6,216 nucleotides of DNA, taken from assembly GCA_021847625.1 (NCBI GenBank), contig JAJZQK010000219.1, forward strand, positions 1-6,216. Direction: 5' to 3'. Below the pieces are notes generated by a model. It was not told the origin of the DNA and searched no databases. It worked only from the letters and a program-made list of their open reading frames with translations. Both the position numbers and the translations under genes were made by a program. Source of the stretch: Chloroflexota bacterium (GTDB taxonomy: Bacteria > Chloroflexota > FW602-bin22 > JAMCYS01). Positions 6,172 through 6,216 of this stretch are shown here, piece by piece; within the stretch, counting starts at the first letter, position 1; each line of letters opens with the position of its first letter.

Positions 6172-6190
6172 GGGCGAACGCCGTTCGCCC
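6172..6190. repeat. Perfect palindrome GGGCGAACG-C-CGTTCGCCC
   Basis: Nine-base arms (6172-6180 and 6182-6190) are perfectly complementary around a single central C; as RNA this gives an 8 bp stem with a three-base loop. It is followed by CTAC. It lies between the two inverted arms of the dRS3-like pair, so the three may form one composite element. I recall similar 'GGGCGAACG' palindromes as dispersed intergenic repeats in metagenomic genomes, but that is recollection and not a search result. Confidence 0.65.
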
Positions 6191-6203
6191 CTACAGATAA
6201 CGT

Positions 6204-6216
6204 TGGATCCCCGCTT
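6204..6216. repeat. Start of an inverted dRS3-like copy, cut by the window end
   Basis: TGGATCCCCGCTT is the reverse complement of 6142-6154 (AAGCGGGAATCCA) with one mismatch in 13 bases. It reads as the first half of a second palindrome in opposite orientation, whose other arm should lie just beyond the window. Together the two copies make an inverted repeat about 75 bases across from 6142 to 6216. Confidence 0.6.

Noticed and set aside
6114..6216. CRISPR array
   Set aside because: The repeats are two different palindromes plus an inverted partial copy. They are not direct repeats with regular spacers, and no cas gene is present.

Overview
This is a GC-rich (roughly 60% or more) bacterial chromosomal window that is almost entirely one six-gene housekeeping operon on the + strand. 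A small divergent gene lies at the left edge and a repeat-rich intergenic stretch at the right edge. The gene set is the MEP-pathway enzyme IspH, an S11 D-alanyl-D-alanine carboxypeptidase, RluB, Cmk, a PlsC-type acyltransferase and a PDZ/radical-SAM/DUF512 protein. From general knowledge, this neighbourhood resembles gene order in Clostridia-like Firmicutes and Chloroflexota. High GC and dispersed ATTCCC-type palindromes would suit an uncultured Chloroflexota-like or other deep-branching terrabacterial lineage. That placement is inference and the sequence does not fix it.

Layout. Positions 25-240 (-) encode a 71-residue DUF2007-like protein with a good ribosome binding site and a plausible extended -10 promoter. 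Positions 241-682 are the divergent intergenic region, with one - strand promoter candidate and two tandem + strand sigma70-type candidates; the stronger is TTGACA-17 bp-TATAGT. Positions 683-6051 hold dacF-like, rluB, cmk, plsC, ispH and the DUF512 gene. Every one of the five junctions is an overlap (11, 4, 14, 10 and 4 bp), so there is no room for internal promoters between stop and start codons, and translational coupling is likely. Positions 6052-6216 contain no gene. They hold a palindrome matching the ATTCCC-N8-GGGAAT (dRS3-like) template, a second perfect palindrome, and the start of an inverted partner of the first, cut off by the window end.

How the genes fit together. The operon mixes envelope work (peptidoglycan trimming, phosphatidic acid synthesis, isoprenoid precursors for undecaprenyl lipid and quinones) with growth-linked nucleotide and ribosome functions (CMP kinase, 23S rRNA pseudouridylation). 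It ends with an uncharacterised radical SAM protein coupled directly to the Fe-S enzyme IspH. I see no CRISPR array, transposase, tRNA, rRNA, phage gene or novel defence system. The parts least explained by known biology are the DUF512 protein, the DUF2007-like protein and the terminal repeat cluster.
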